DNA of 64,000 nt from Acidobacteriota bacterium (GCA_003225315.1 QHZD01000035.1:32111-96110), one strand, 5' to 3'; positions 53,073-62,884 are shown, counted from the stretch's first letter. Notes: generated by a model not told the origin, from the sequence alone. Program-made: numbers and translations.

Positions 53073-54200
53073 ATGCAGCCGGACGTTTCCCTCTGCTGGC
53101 TTGCGCTTGGGCTTACGCCTGGGCTAGCTTCCCGTTTGTCCGCCCGCGTGCTGCGGCGGTTTGATTCGCCGGAGGGCGTCTTCCGCGCCAGTCTGCCTGA
53201 TCTCGAATCCTGCCATCTCCCCGCCAAAGTGGCGCAAGCCATCGCGAAGAAAGAGAGCTTCAAACGCGCCGAGAAGGAATTAGCGGGCATACAGAAGATT
53301 GCGGGCTGCACGCTCTTGAACTGGACGGAGCCTGAATATCCGCAGTCGCTTTTGCAAATCTACGACCCGCCGGTACTGCTTTACGTTCGCGGCGATCCTC
53401 AAGTTTTGAATCTCCCCAGCCTGAGCATCGTCGGCACACGCCGGCCAACCCTCTATGGCACGCAAATGGCCCAGCGTCTCGGACGGGAGCTAGCCGCGCG
53501 TGGGCTGGTCATCGTCAGCGGCATGGCGCGTGGAATTGACGCCATCGGGCATCAAGGAGCGATGGATGCCCATGGCCGCGCTATCGGAGTCCTCGGCACA
53601 GGCATCGACGTTTGCTATCCGAAAGAAAACAAGAAACTGTACGAGAGAGTGCTGGAGCGCGGGGCGATCATCAGCGAATTTCCGCTGCGCACGCACCCGG
53701 CGCCGGAGAATTTTCCAGTGCGCAACCGCATCGTCGCCGGCTTGCCGCTTGGCGTGGTAGTTGTGGAAGGCGCGCAATACAGCGGGTCGCTGATCACCGC
53801 CCGGCTGGCCATGGAGTTCGGAAGAGAAGTCTTCGGCGTGCCGGGAAACGCCACGCAGCCCGTAAGTTTCGCGCCGAATCAGCTCATCAAACAAGGCGCC
53901 AAGCTGGTGACTTGCGCAGCAGATGTCATCGAAGAGCTGCCCACGCCGGTTCGTGCCGCCCTGGTGCAGGCGGAAAAACCGGAAGCTGAACAGCGGAATT
54001 TATTGGCGGCTGCGGCGCTGAACGGGTCGGAGAAAAAACTCTACGAACTGCTCAGCGCTGAAGAACACGTGCCCATCGATGACATCGTGGAACGTTCCGG
54101 CTTGAACTCTTCAGAAGTTCTGGCTACGCTCTTCACTCTGGAGATGAAGGGCATCATCCGGCAATTGCCGGGCAAGCAGTTCAGCAAAGTCTTGCTGTAG
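53073..54200 (+). CDS. dprA: DNA-processing protein DprA
   Basis: The 375-aa protein loads RecA on incoming single-stranded DNA in natural transformation. An N-terminal helix-hairpin region (about 1-70) is followed by the Rossmann-like DprA domain (about 80-290: IVGTRRPTLYGTQMAQ, SGMARGIDAIGHQGAM, VLGTGIDVCYPKENKKL, FPVRNRIVAGL, EGAQYSGSLITARLA) and a C-terminal winged-helix domain (about 305-375). Length fits DprA. The 189-base gap to topA shows nothing recognisable. Confidence 0.95.
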   Translation: MQPDVSLCWLALGLTPGLASRLSARVLRRFDSPEGVFRASLPDLESCHLPAKVAQAIAKKESFKRAEKELAGIQKIAGCTLLNWTEPEYPQSLLQIYDPPVLLYVRGDPQVLNLPSLSIVGTRRPTLYGTQMAQRLGRELAARGLVIVSGMARGIDAIGHQGAMDAHGRAIGVLGTGIDVCYPKENKKLYERVLERGAIISEFPLRTHPAPENFPVRNRIVAGLPLGVVVVEGAQYSGSLITARLAMEFGREVFGVPGNATQPVSFAPNQLIKQGAKLVTCAADVIEELPTPVRAALVQAEKPEAEQRNLLAAAALNGSEKKLYELLSAEEHVPIDDIVERSGLNSSEVLATLFTLEMKGIIRQLPGKQFSKVLL

Positions 54201-54389
54201 AGTCAGATAAGGGATTGCGTCGCTTTGCCGTGGCAAGCCCCCCAGACGAGAAGCGCATCCACGAGGGCAACCAAAGCATCTAAGATTAGACCCCGTTGAG
54301 ATTCGGGCAAAGCGCTTAAGGTAGCGAGAAGGACACACGCCGCGCGGTCAGCCCTCTCCGCAAAAGCATTACGGAGTTACAAAGGCAAT

Positions 54390-57086
54390 ATGGCTCGTTC
54401 GTTGGTTATTGTGGAATCGCCCGCAAAGGCGAAAACGATTAACAAATACTTGGGGCGGAATTTCACCGTCAAGGCATCCATCGGCCACGTGATGGACCTG
54501 CCCAAGAAGACGATTGGCATTCGGCTGCCCGGCGAAGAAGAGGGCGGCAAAAAGAAAAGGCGGAAGAAAACCAGCAAAGGAAGCAAGAAAGCAAAAGCGC
54601 CGGCCGGGAAACTGATCAGCATCGACGACGACAAGATTTTCGAGCCTACGCTGCAAATCATCGCGGGCAAGGGCAAAGTCATCAACGACCTGAGGAAGGC
54701 GGCGCACTCCGCGGAGGCGGTCTACCTGGCGGGCGACCCCGACCGCGAGGGAGAAGCCATCTCCGCCCACCTCGCCATGGTTCTCTCCAAGCCTGCCAAG
54801 TTCATCGAGCAGGAACCCAGCATTTCGAGATTCAAGAAGAAAGAGGCTGCACCCCAAGAGCCTGTTAAGAAGGAGGAGGAGAACGGCACGAAGAAGGAGG
54901 TTGTCGGCGTCGATCCCAAGAAAATCTTTCGGGTTACGTTCAACGAGATCACGCCCAAGGCCATTCGCGCGGCCTTCGATAAGCCGCGCCAGGTGGACAC
55001 CAATCTGGTGGATGCGCAGCAAGCGCGCCGCGTGCTTGATCGCATCGTGGGCTACAAAGTTTCTCCCATTCTCTGGGACAAAGTTCGCCGCGGCCTTTCC
55101 GCCGGGCGCGTACAGACCGTGGCGCTGCGGCTGATCGTCGAACGCGAGCAGCAAATTCGCGCGTTCATCCCGCAGGAGTACTGGACGATTCACGCGATGC
55201 TGGATGCCGGGCAGCTGCCGCTCTTCGAAGCCAAGCTGTTCAAACACAAAGGCGAGGACATTGGAGTAGAGAATCAGGAGGCCGCGGAAAAAATTGTGGC
55301 CGCCGTGAGTAAGGCGAAGTGGCAGGTGGCCAGCGTCGCGCAAAAAGAAAAGAGACGCAATCCGCCACCTCCATTCACGACTTCTAAATTGCAGCAAGCG
55401 GCTTACAACCGACTGCGGTACACGGCCAAGCGCACGATGTCGCTGGCGCAGAAGCTGTACGAAGGCGTGGAACTCGGTGACGAAGGCTCGGTTGCGTTGA
55501 TTACCTACATGCGCACGGATTCCGTGCACGTCTCGAACGACGCGCTGGCGCAAGTTCGCGAATTGATTCCCCAGCGGTTCGGGAGCAATTACCTTCCGGA
55601 AAAACCCAACTATTACAAATCGAAGAAGGACGCCCAGGAAGCCCACGAAGCAGTGCGTCCTACCGATGCCATGCGCGCGCCGGAAGACGTGCGGAAATAT
55701 CTCGATGAAGATCTTTTCAAGCTGTACCAGCTGATCTGGCAGCGTTTTGTCGCGTCGCAAATGCTTCCGGCAATCTTCGATCAGACGACCATCGACATCA
55801 ACGCGGCAGATTACACTTTCCGCGCTACCGGCTCGGTCCAGAAATTCGACGGCTACCTCCGCGTCTATCAAATGCCCGCGTCCATCGCGGACCGCGAGGA
55901 CGACGAGAAGGATGATGAGGGCGAAGGCCGCGCGCTTCCCCAAGTCACGGAAGGGCAGACGCTGCGGCTCGACAAGATTCGCCCGGACCAGCACTTTACC
56001 GAGCCGCCGCCGCGCTACAACGACGCGACATTGGTGAAGGAACTTGAAGAAGACGGCATCGGGCGGCCTTCGACGTATGCTTCGATCATTTCCACGCTTG
56101 TCGAGCGCGAATACGTCACTAAGAACCAGGGCCGCTTTTCGCCCACCATGCTCGGCGAAAGGGTCAGCACGCTGCTGATCAAGAGTTTCGAAGACATCTT
56201 CGACGTGACATTTACCGCGCGGCTCGAAGAAGAGCTGGACGAAATCGAAGAAGGCAAGCTGCCGTGGCGCGAAGCCGTCAAAGAGTTCTGGGAAAAATTT
56301 GCCATCGACCTCGATAAGGCCGACGATGAAATGCTTTCCTACAAAGCAGGCATTCCCACGGGGAAAAAGTGCGAAAAGTGCGGGCAAGGCGAATTGCTCG
56401 AACGCATCAGCCGTCACGGTTTTTTCTTGGGCTGCTCGCGGTATCCCGATTGCGATTTCATTCAGGACCTCTCCCCTGAGACTCCGGAAGAGACTAGCGG
56501 CGAACCCAAGACCGAATACTGCGACAACTGCGGCAAGGAAATGGCCATCAAGCGCGGCCGCTTCGGCACTTTTCTCGCCTGCACCGGCTACCCGGACTGC
56601 AAGACCACCCGCCGTCTCGTCCAGGGAACGCGCATCGCGCATCAGCCGGATGAGCCGCTCGATGAGAAATGCACGCTCTGCGGCAACGGGCTGGTGAAAA
56701 AACACGGCCGCTTCGGCGAGTTCATTGGCTGCTCCGGCTATCCGAAGTGCAAGTACACGCGCCCGATCACCATGGGCATCAAATGCCCGAAGTGCAACGA
56801 AGGCGAATTCGTGCGCCGTGGAAGTGCGGGCAAAGGCGGGCGTGGACGCCCGCGCATTTTCTATGGCTGCTCGCGTTACCCGGATTGCAATTTCACAACG
56901 CCTTACATGCCCATCGCCGAACCGTGCCCGAAGTGCGGCGCGCCGTTCATTGTCGAAAAACGCATCAAGACCGGCTCCGTGCGCGCGTGCCTCAAAGAAG
57001 GTTGCGACTGGGAGACGCCAGTCCTGGAAGCCCAGCCGCAAGTGCAGACCGAAGAAGCTCCCGTGCCCGTAGCGGCCAAGTCCTGA
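54390..57086 (+). CDS. topA: DNA topoisomerase I
   Basis: The 898-aa type IA topoisomerase relaxes negative supercoils. It begins with the Toprim domain (SLVIVESPAKAKTINKYLG; later GDPDREGEAISAHL) and has the active-site tyrosine Y373 in LITYMRTDSVHVS, the GRVQTVALRLIVEREQQI segment and the FSPTMLGERVSTLL region. Five C-terminal zinc ribbons are visible (CEKCGQGEL, CDNCGKEM, CTLCGNGL, CPKCNEGEF, CPKCGAPF). Two Lys-rich insertions lie in and after the Toprim domain (about 50-73 and 149-172). It is 189 bases after dprA on the same strand. Confidence 0.96.
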   Translation: MARSLVIVESPAKAKTINKYLGRNFTVKASIGHVMDLPKKTIGIRLPGEEEGGKKKRRKKTSKGSKKAKAPAGKLISIDDDKIFEPTLQIIAGKGKVINDLRKAAHSAEAVYLAGDPDREGEAISAHLAMVLSKPAKFIEQEPSISRFKKKEAAPQEPVKKEEENGTKKEVVGVDPKKIFRVTFNEITPKAIRAAFDKPRQVDTNLVDAQQARRVLDRIVGYKVSPILWDKVRRGLSAGRVQTVALRLIVEREQQIRAFIPQEYWTIHAMLDAGQLPLFEAKLFKHKGEDIGVENQEAAEKIVAAVSKAKWQVASVAQKEKRRNPPPPFTTSKLQQAAYNRLRYTAKRTMSLAQKLYEGVELGDEGSVALITYMRTDSVHVSNDALAQVRELIPQRFGSNYLPEKPNYYKSKKDAQEAHEAVRPTDAMRAPEDVRKYLDEDLFKLYQLIWQRFVASQMLPAIFDQTTIDINAADYTFRATGSVQKFDGYLRVYQMPASIADREDDEKDDEGEGRALPQVTEGQTLRLDKIRPDQHFTEPPPRYNDATLVKELEEDGIGRPSTYASIISTLVEREYVTKNQGRFSPTMLGERVSTLLIKSFEDIFDVTFTARLEEELDEIEEGKLPWREAVKEFWEKFAIDLDKADDEMLSYKAGIPTGKKCEKCGQGELLERISRHGFFLGCSRYPDCDFIQDLSPETPEETSGEPKTEYCDNCGKEMAIKRGRFGTFLACTGYPDCKTTRRLVQGTRIAHQPDEPLDEKCTLCGNGLVKKHGRFGEFIGCSGYPKCKYTRPITMGIKCPKCNEGEFVRRGSAGKGGRGRPRIFYGCSRYPDCNFTTPYMPIAEPCPKCGAPFIVEKRIKTGSVRACLKEGCDWETPVLEAQPQVQTEEAPVPVAAKS

Positions 57087-57145
57087 CCCACTTACATCTG
57101 AAGAAACACCGGCTTGATTTTGTTTTCCGGGGATTTGTCCGCGAC

Positions 57146-57151
57146 TATAAT
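57146..57151 (+). promoter_or_regulatory. candidate -10 of the recombinase gene
   Basis: TATAAT lies 35 bases before the ATG at 57187. The -35 region is poor. Confidence 0.45.
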
Positions 57152-57186
57152 GTAGCTGGGCCTGTCCCCGGGAGCTGTTGCCGCGA

Positions 57187-58215
57187 ATGATTGAGGCGAT
57201 TGCGAAATATCTTGAATACCTTCAGTCGGTGAAGAATTCCTCGCCGCATACGATTCTGAACTACCGTAGGGACCTCGAACAATTTGTGGCGTATCTTTCG
57301 CCGCCCGGCGCACGACCGCCCGGACTCGCTGGCGTGACGCATTCGATGATTCGTGAATTCGTCGCGCATCTTCACGATCACGGGCTTATGAAAAGTTCCA
57401 TCGCTCGGAAGCTTGCGGCGCTGCGCTCGTTCTTCAAATACTGTGTCCGCGAAGGCCATCTAAAGGAGAATCCCGCCCGGCTTGTACCGACGCCGAAGCT
57501 GCCGAAGCGCATTCCTTCCGTACTTTCTGCTGAAGAGCTGAACGACTTCCTTAACCAGCTTGGCGGTTCGGGGCATGGCACACCAGCCGGCCGGACGACC
57601 TCTCCAAAGAACCTGATGGTCTCACGGGCGTCCGCGGCGAATCTGCCAGACAAGCAGAGTGGTCCCCTGCGGGCCAGGGAAGGCTTGCTCCTTCGCCGCG
57701 ACCGGGCGCTGCTGGAACTTCTCTACGCCGCAGGCTTGCGCGTCAGTGAGCTCACCGGGCTCAATCTTGCCGACATGGAGCAAAAGGAACGCATCCTCCG
57801 GGTCCGCGGCAAAGGCAACAAAGAACGCATCGTTCCGTACGGGGCCAAGGCCCAAGAGGCCTTGGAAAAATACTGGCCGGTGCGCGAACAGCTCCTGCGG
57901 CAAGCGGGTGGGACTAACGGCAAGCAGGGGCCGCACGCGGAAGCTGTCTTTCTCAACTATTTGGGCCGGCGCCTTACGCAGCGTTCCGTCGGGCGCATCG
58001 TGAAAAAATACGTGCGCATCGCCAATGTCAATTGGGACCTGCATCCACATTCGTTGCGTCATGCGTTCGCAACGCATCTGCTTGCGGACGGCGCTGACCT
58101 TCGCGCCATCCAGGAACTCCTCGGGCATCAATCGCTCTCCACCACGCAAAAATACACGCACGCTTCCATCCGCCAGTTGATGGACGTCTACGACAAGGCG
58201 CACCCCCACGCCTGA
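57187..58215 (+). CDS. xerC: tyrosine recombinase XerC/XerD
   Basis: The 342-aa protein resolves chromosome dimers at dif. The SAM-like N-domain (about 5-95) and the catalytic domain are clear: GLRVSELTGLNL (first R), RGKGNKERIVPYG (K), HSLRHAFATHLL (HxxR) and LGHQSLSTTQKYTH (H and nucleophile Y). An insertion of about 45 residues (GSGHGTPAGRTTSPKN to about DKQSGPLRARE, near residues 124-165) separates the two domains and is not usual in XerC/D of other phyla. A TTG three codons upstream is the alternative start. XerC and XerD cannot be told apart with certainty. Confidence 0.88.
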   Translation: MIEAIAKYLEYLQSVKNSSPHTILNYRRDLEQFVAYLSPPGARPPGLAGVTHSMIREFVAHLHDHGLMKSSIARKLAALRSFFKYCVREGHLKENPARLVPTPKLPKRIPSVLSAEELNDFLNQLGGSGHGTPAGRTTSPKNLMVSRASAANLPDKQSGPLRAREGLLLRRDRALLELLYAAGLRVSELTGLNLADMEQKERILRVRGKGNKERIVPYGAKAQEALEKYWPVREQLLRQAGGTNGKQGPHAEAVFLNYLGRRLTQRSVGRIVKKYVRIANVNWDLHPHSLRHAFATHLLADGADLRAIQELLGHQSLSTTQKYTHASIRQLMDVYDKAHPHA

Positions 58216-58284
58216 TTTCCGCATCTATTCCAGTTTGCCAGTCACCAGGGCTGAGTTACCCTGGGCAGCTTGCGGAAATTGAAT

Positions 58285-59070
58285 ATGGGACTGCGAATTG
58301 CAATGTCGATCGTGTTCTATTTGCTTGCGTGCATGGTTTTGCCTCTGAACGCAAGCGCGCAGGGAAACTACGAAATCCAGGTGTATCCGTACGAAACCGT
58401 GGAACCTCGCCACACGATGCTGGAGCTCCATTCGAATTTCACGTTTCAAGGCTCCAAATCAACTGATGATGGGACTCTTCCTACGAGCCATCAATTGCAC
58501 GAAACCGTCGAGATCACACACGGCTTCAATGACTGGTTCGAGACCGGATTTTATATTTTTACCTCCGTCAAGAACGGCCAGGGTTGGGATTACGTTGGCA
58601 GCCACATTCGCCCCCGTGTGCGCGTTCCTCCCAAGTGGCATTGGCCCGTTGGAATCAGCCTTTCGAACGAAATCGGCTGGCAGAGCCGACGCTACTCCGC
58701 TGATACCTGGACTTGGGAAATTCGCCCTATCGTGGATAAGCAACTCGGCAAGTGGTATTTGTCCTTCAATCCCACGTTTGACCGATCGTTCCATGGCCCG
58801 AGCGTAAATCAGGGGCTGGTGTTCTCGCCTAATTTCAAATTCAGCTATGACTTCACCAAGAAAGTTGCTGGAGGAATCGAATATTATGGCTCGCTGGGTC
58901 CGGTAACGGGCTTCGACCCCGTCAGCCAGCAGCAACAGCAAATTCTTCCTGCGATCGACTTGAACCTCTCGCCCAAATGGGAAGTTAATTTCGGCGTGGG
59001 TGTGGGCGTGACACGCGCGACGGATCATTTGCTTGCCAAGATGATTCTCGGCTACCGGTTTAACTTCTAG
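58285..59070 (+). CDS. predicted outer-membrane beta-barrel protein
   Basis: The 261-aa protein has a signal peptide (GLRIAMSIVFYLLACMVLPLNASAQ) followed by alternating beta-strand sequence rich in aromatic girdles (HTMLELHSNFTFQGSK, FNDWFETGFYIFTSV, KWEVNFGVGVGVTRAT) and ends with the barrel-type terminal strand MILGYRFNF, whose last residue is Phe as required for BAM recognition. About 12 strands can be counted. Specific function unknown. A TTG five codons upstream is possible as start. Confidence 0.7.
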   Translation: MGLRIAMSIVFYLLACMVLPLNASAQGNYEIQVYPYETVEPRHTMLELHSNFTFQGSKSTDDGTLPTSHQLHETVEITHGFNDWFETGFYIFTSVKNGQGWDYVGSHIRPRVRVPPKWHWPVGISLSNEIGWQSRRYSADTWTWEIRPIVDKQLGKWYLSFNPTFDRSFHGPSVNQGLVFSPNFKFSYDFTKKVAGGIEYYGSLGPVTGFDPVSQQQQQILPAIDLNLSPKWEVNFGVGVGVTRATDHLLAKMILGYRFNF

Positions 59071-59243
59071 CGCGCCTGAATTGCGCGCCTCCTTGCCCAA
59101 GAAAAAAACCGCAATTGCGGCTGACAAGGCTAACTCTTGGAACCCCACGGTCGTCAATACAATCAGGAGACTTGAGCCCCGGGTGCGTTTACCGACTAGC
59201 ATTTGACCGACTTGCGCCTAAGACACAGTCCTGGAGCCTCGCA

Positions 59244-61619
59244 GTGCGCCATTCTCTATCCAGCAAGCGTTCTTGGGCTCTGCGGCTGATTCTCCTCGTC
59301 CTTCTGGGGCCTTCTCTTCCGGCCTTGGCAGGTCCTCCTGCCAAAGATTCTGTAACCTTCACGAGTCTCCATATCCCTCACCTGGAAAAGCGCCCGGCCA
59401 TCGCTGACTTCCTTACAATGCAGCCTTCTCCAGCCTTCGCCGGCAAAATGCTGAAGATTGATGGCTTCGTCCAGCGCGACCCGAAAGACGGTTCCCCCAT
59501 CTCCCAGAAAACCGAAGTCTATCTCGGCTACACCGATCAAAATCTCTACGTCGTTTGCGTTTGTTTTGATTCCGAACCGGACAAAATTCGTGCTCACATG
59601 GTCCGGCGCGAGCAAATCAACGACGACGATCAGTTCGGTTTCGTCCTGGATACCTTCAGCGACCGCAAGAACGGCCTTTTCTTCTACGTGAACCCTTTCG
59701 GCGTCCAGCAGGACGGCATCTGGAACGATTTTCAGGAGCCGGACTATTCCTACGACATGCTTTGGAATTCACAGGGCAAGGTTACGTCTCAAGGCTTCGT
59801 GGTGTGGTTCGAGATTCCGTTCCGTTCGCTCCGTTTTCCCCGAAATCCCGAACAGACCTGGGGCATCTTCTTTGAGCGCGACATCCGCCGCAACTTCGAA
59901 TTCTCTTTCTACCCGCATATCAGCAGCAACACCCAGGGCTGGCTGAGTCAGGAAACGCATGCGGATGGACTCAAAAAAATCTCTCCCGGGCGCAACATAC
60001 AGTTCGTTCCCTACGGTTCTCTGCGCTCGTTCCGCGGCCTGGATGATCGTCCCGGCGGCGTCCCCCATTTCGTTGGGAAGAGCTTCGAACCACGCGCCGG
60101 CCTCGATTCCAAGATCGTGCTCAAGGATTCCCTGGTGTTCGACGCTACTTTGAATCCTGATTTTGCTCAAGTTGAATCCGACGAGCCTCAAGTCACCGTC
60201 AACCAGCGTTTCGAGGTTTTCTTTCCTGAAAAACGTCCATTCTTTCTCGAAAATGCGGGCTATTTCGCCACTCCTATAAATCTTGTCTTTACTCGCCGCA
60301 TCGCCGACCCCGATTACGGCTTGCGCCTCACAGGCAAACAAGGTCCATGGTCTATCGGCGCCTTCTTTGCGGACGATAAGTCCCCGGGCAAGTCCGTTGC
60401 TCCGGCTGACCCTCTCTCCGGCGCCAAAGCCTATTTCGGTGTGCTGCGCGTGAATCACGATATCGGTAAGCAATCCACCATCGGCTTCATCTATACGGAC
60501 CGGGAACTTGCTACCGTGTCCGACACCGCCTGTAGCGACAATCGCTGCATCGTCGGCTCCAACCGCGTCGGCGGCATCGATGCAAAGATCACCTTCAGCC
60601 CCACTTGGTACGCCACGGCACAAGCGCTCGTCAGCTCTACCGATTTCAACAACGGTTTCCACAAGGGCGGGCCGGACTTCTGGGAATACGTCGAGCACAG
60701 CACGCGAAAGGTCGAATACAACGTGTTGTATCAGGACACTTCAGAGGGATTCCAGACCGAGACCGGTTTCTTTCGCCGCCCCGACGTCCGCCGCTTCAGC
60801 CAGTTCGCTCTCTACCGCTTTCGTCCGGAAGGCAAGCATCTCGTCTGGCATGGGCCAGGACTCTTTACCATCAACAACTGGGACCACAAGGGCACGCGTC
60901 TCGAATGGTTTGCCAACGCCAATTACCGTTTTCAGTTTCAGCGTCAGGTATTTTTCGGCTTCTTCGGCAATCTCGGCCACGAGCGCCTTCGCCCCTCCGA
61001 CTTCAGCGCTCTTCCCGATAATCGCGACTATGCTCACCATCATTCCGGTTTCTTCCTCCAATCTGCTTTCTTCAAGCAAGTCTCAATGAACGGCGAGATT
61101 GGCTGGGGCACCGACACCAACTTTGACGCTCCGCTGATTCCCGCGCCTCCTGGCCCTCCAGTCGCGGGCCCGCCTGGCCTTGCTCAATCGAGCTACGCGC
61201 AGATCTTTCTTACCGTCCGACCCACTGGCAAGCTTACTATCGATAACACCTACCTCCTCACGCGTCTCCGCAGTCTCTCCTCCGGCCCCAACATCTTCAA
61301 CAACCACATCATTCGCTCGAAGTGGAACTACCAGTTCACGGGGGAATTCTCACTTCGTTTCATCGGACAATACGCTGCAGTTCTTGCCAACCAGAATCTC
61401 ACCTCGCTCCAAACCACGAAAAACTTCAACGCCGACCTGCTCTTCACCTATCTTCTCCATCCCGGCACTGCCGTGTACGTCGGTTACAACTCAAACCTGC
61501 AGAACCTCGACCCCAGCCTCAGTCAGGATTCCAACGGCAACCTCCTCCACGTTCCCAATCGATTTATGAATGATGGTCGTCAGATATTCGTCAAAGTCTC
61601 CTATCTCTTCCGCTTTTGA
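59244..61619 (+). CDS. DUF5916 protein with N-terminal CBM9-like domain
   Basis: The 791-aa exported protein has a signal peptide (SWALRLILLVLLGPSLPALAG), a CBM9-like domain (about 45-210: KTEVYLGYTDQNLYVVCVCFDSEPDKIRAH pattern, then DQFGFVLDTF and FYVNPFGVQQDG) and a DUF5916 beta-barrel region (from about 230; VNQRFEVFFPEKRPFFLENAGYF) ending in the aromatic strand VKVSYLFRF. It is probably an outer-membrane barrel with an inward sugar-binding-like domain. The GTG at 59244 is chosen because GGAG lies 9 bases before it and it starts the signal; earlier codons are non-coding. Confidence 0.82.
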   Translation: MRHSLSSKRSWALRLILLVLLGPSLPALAGPPAKDSVTFTSLHIPHLEKRPAIADFLTMQPSPAFAGKMLKIDGFVQRDPKDGSPISQKTEVYLGYTDQNLYVVCVCFDSEPDKIRAHMVRREQINDDDQFGFVLDTFSDRKNGLFFYVNPFGVQQDGIWNDFQEPDYSYDMLWNSQGKVTSQGFVVWFEIPFRSLRFPRNPEQTWGIFFERDIRRNFEFSFYPHISSNTQGWLSQETHADGLKKISPGRNIQFVPYGSLRSFRGLDDRPGGVPHFVGKSFEPRAGLDSKIVLKDSLVFDATLNPDFAQVESDEPQVTVNQRFEVFFPEKRPFFLENAGYFATPINLVFTRRIADPDYGLRLTGKQGPWSIGAFFADDKSPGKSVAPADPLSGAKAYFGVLRVNHDIGKQSTIGFIYTDRELATVSDTACSDNRCIVGSNRVGGIDAKITFSPTWYATAQALVSSTDFNNGFHKGGPDFWEYVEHSTRKVEYNVLYQDTSEGFQTETGFFRRPDVRRFSQFALYRFRPEGKHLVWHGPGLFTINNWDHKGTRLEWFANANYRFQFQRQVFFGFFGNLGHERLRPSDFSALPDNRDYAHHHSGFFLQSAFFKQVSMNGEIGWGTDTNFDAPLIPAPPGPPVAGPPGLAQSSYAQIFLTVRPTGKLTIDNTYLLTRLRSLSSGPNIFNNHIIRSKWNYQFTGEFSLRFIGQYAAVLANQNLTSLQTTKNFNADLLFTYLLHPGTAVYVGYNSNLQNLDPSLSQDSNGNLLHVPNRFMNDGRQIFVKVSYLFRF

Positions 61620-61751
61620 GCCCATGGCGCCACTATTCCACTGCCAAAAAAATGTTCTGCTTATCCATCCGCCACATCGTCACGTGGAGCATCCTGTGCT
61701 ACCGTTTCGATTTCTGAAGCGTCTTTGGAAGGGAGTTCTCTGGAGTCCGCC

Positions 61752-62216
61752 ATGAACTATCATCTCGCACAAGTTAACATCGGTCGCCTGATTGCTCCGC
61801 TGGACGATCCGAAAATCGCTGAATTCGTCGCGCAACTCGAGCCGATCAATGCTCTCGCGGACAAAGCTCCGGGATTTGTGTGGCGGCTGCAGTCGGAATC
61901 CGGCAACGCCACGGACATTGCGTACAGTGACGACCCCTTTGTCATCGTGAACATGTCCGTCTGGGAGTCGGTCGAAACGTTGCGTGAGTTCGCGTACAAA
62001 TCAAATCACATGAAAGTCTTTCGCGACCGGGCGAAATGGTTCGAGAAGGCAGCCGTGCCTACTTACTGCTTGTGGTGGATTCCAGTTGGACACGTTCCTA
62101 CCGTGGCCGAAGGCCGCGAGCGGCTGGAGCATTACAAGAAAAATGGAGCCACGCAATATTCCTTCTGGTTTTCGCAGCAGTTTCCCCAGCCCACTGACGA
62201 AGGCGTGTGCGCCTAG
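61752..62216 (+). CDS. DUF3291 family protein
   Basis: The 154-aa protein matches DUF3291, a dimeric ferredoxin-like fold of the antibiotic-monooxygenase superfamily: YHLAQVNIGRLIAPLDDPKIAEFV, PGFVWRLQSE, VNMSVWESVETLREFAY and CLWWIPVGHVPTVAEGRERLEHY. Enzymatic role unknown. The ATG at 61752 is 6 bases after GGAG. Confidence 0.88.
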   Translation: MNYHLAQVNIGRLIAPLDDPKIAEFVAQLEPINALADKAPGFVWRLQSESGNATDIAYSDDPFVIVNMSVWESVETLREFAYKSNHMKVFRDRAKWFEKAAVPTYCLWWIPVGHVPTVAEGRERLEHYKKNGATQYSFWFSQQFPQPTDEGVCA

Positions 62217-62248
62217 GGAATTCGCGTTTGCGGTAGGATCAAAACGAA

Positions 62249-62278
62249 AACGGCCGGCGGGAGTTCCTGCCGGCCGTT
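62249..62278 (-). terminator. terminator between convergent genes
   Basis: AACGGCCGGC and GCCGGCCGTT form a perfect 10-bp stem with a 10-base loop. On the minus strand it is followed by TTCGTTTTGATC, so it mainly serves the Gly/His-rich gene; it can also stop the DUF3291 transcript. Confidence 0.75.
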
Positions 62279-62314
62279 CCAGCTGGTTTGTAAGAATTAG
62301 GCGAACTTCTGTGA

Positions 62315-62815
62315 TTAGCGATGCCCGCCTCCGTGTCCTCCGCCGCCATGGCCATGGCCATCCCCGTGGAATCCGCCGCCGTGAGCGCCGCCATCGCCGC
62401 CATGAAATTCATGATCACCTCCGTGGAAGCCGCCACCGCCGTGGAATCCACGGTCACCGCGGAAGCCTTCGTGCTCAAACCCGCCGTGGCTCCGAAAACC
62501 CCGGTCTACAAAGACGCGTTCGTGAAAGCCCGGGCGGCCATAGAAACCACGACCGTAGTAACCGTGACGTCCGTAATAGCCGTGGAACCAGGGCCCCGCT
62601 CCGATGAAAACGCCGCCAACGAAGTAGTCAGGGCCGTAATAGCCGTAAGGAGCGCAGGTGTACGGGTAGTAGCTATAATAGCCGTAAGCGCAGACTGGCG
62701 CCGGGCCTACGTATGCTGAAGCCACACCAACGCCGACAAAGACTCGTTGTGCGTGGGCGAAAGATGCTGAACCTAAACAAATGCCCAGCAAAGCAAGAAT
62801 CCTTAGATAACGCAT
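62315..62815 (-). CDS. exported Gly/His/Tyr-rich protein
   Basis: The 166-aa protein has a signal peptide (RYLRILALLGICLGSASFAHA), a Tyr/Pro/Cys-rich middle (VCAYGYYSYYPYTCAPYGYY) and a C-terminal half of low complexity with repeated GFHG, GGFHGGD and HGHGGG units. Histidine spacing suggests metal binding. Function unknown; cell-surface or periplasmic. The ATG at 62815 begins the signal; codons upstream are rejected. Confidence 0.65.
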   Translation of the reverse strand: MRYLRILALLGICLGSASFAHAQRVFVGVGVASAYVGPAPVCAYGYYSYYPYTCAPYGYYGPDYFVGGVFIGAGPWFHGYYGRHGYYGRGFYGRPGFHERVFVDRGFRSHGGFEHEGFRGDRGFHGGGGFHGGDHEFHGGDGGAHGGGFHGDGHGHGGGGHGGGHR

Positions 62816-62884
62816 GTTTGGACCCCTTCTGAAGTCCATCACTTCGACTGCAAACAACCGCAGCTCGTTCAGGTTCTTCAGCTC

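Noticed and set aside
54201..54389. Possible small RNA between dprA and topA
   Set aside because: No promoter, no stable stem with a T-run and no tRNA-like fold could be found.
54369..57041. An 890-codon open frame on the minus strand
   Set aside because: It is exactly antisense to topA, whose protein is unmistakable. Long antisense frames arise from codon bias in GC-rich genes; the translation has no domain and is Phe/Arg/Ala-rich.
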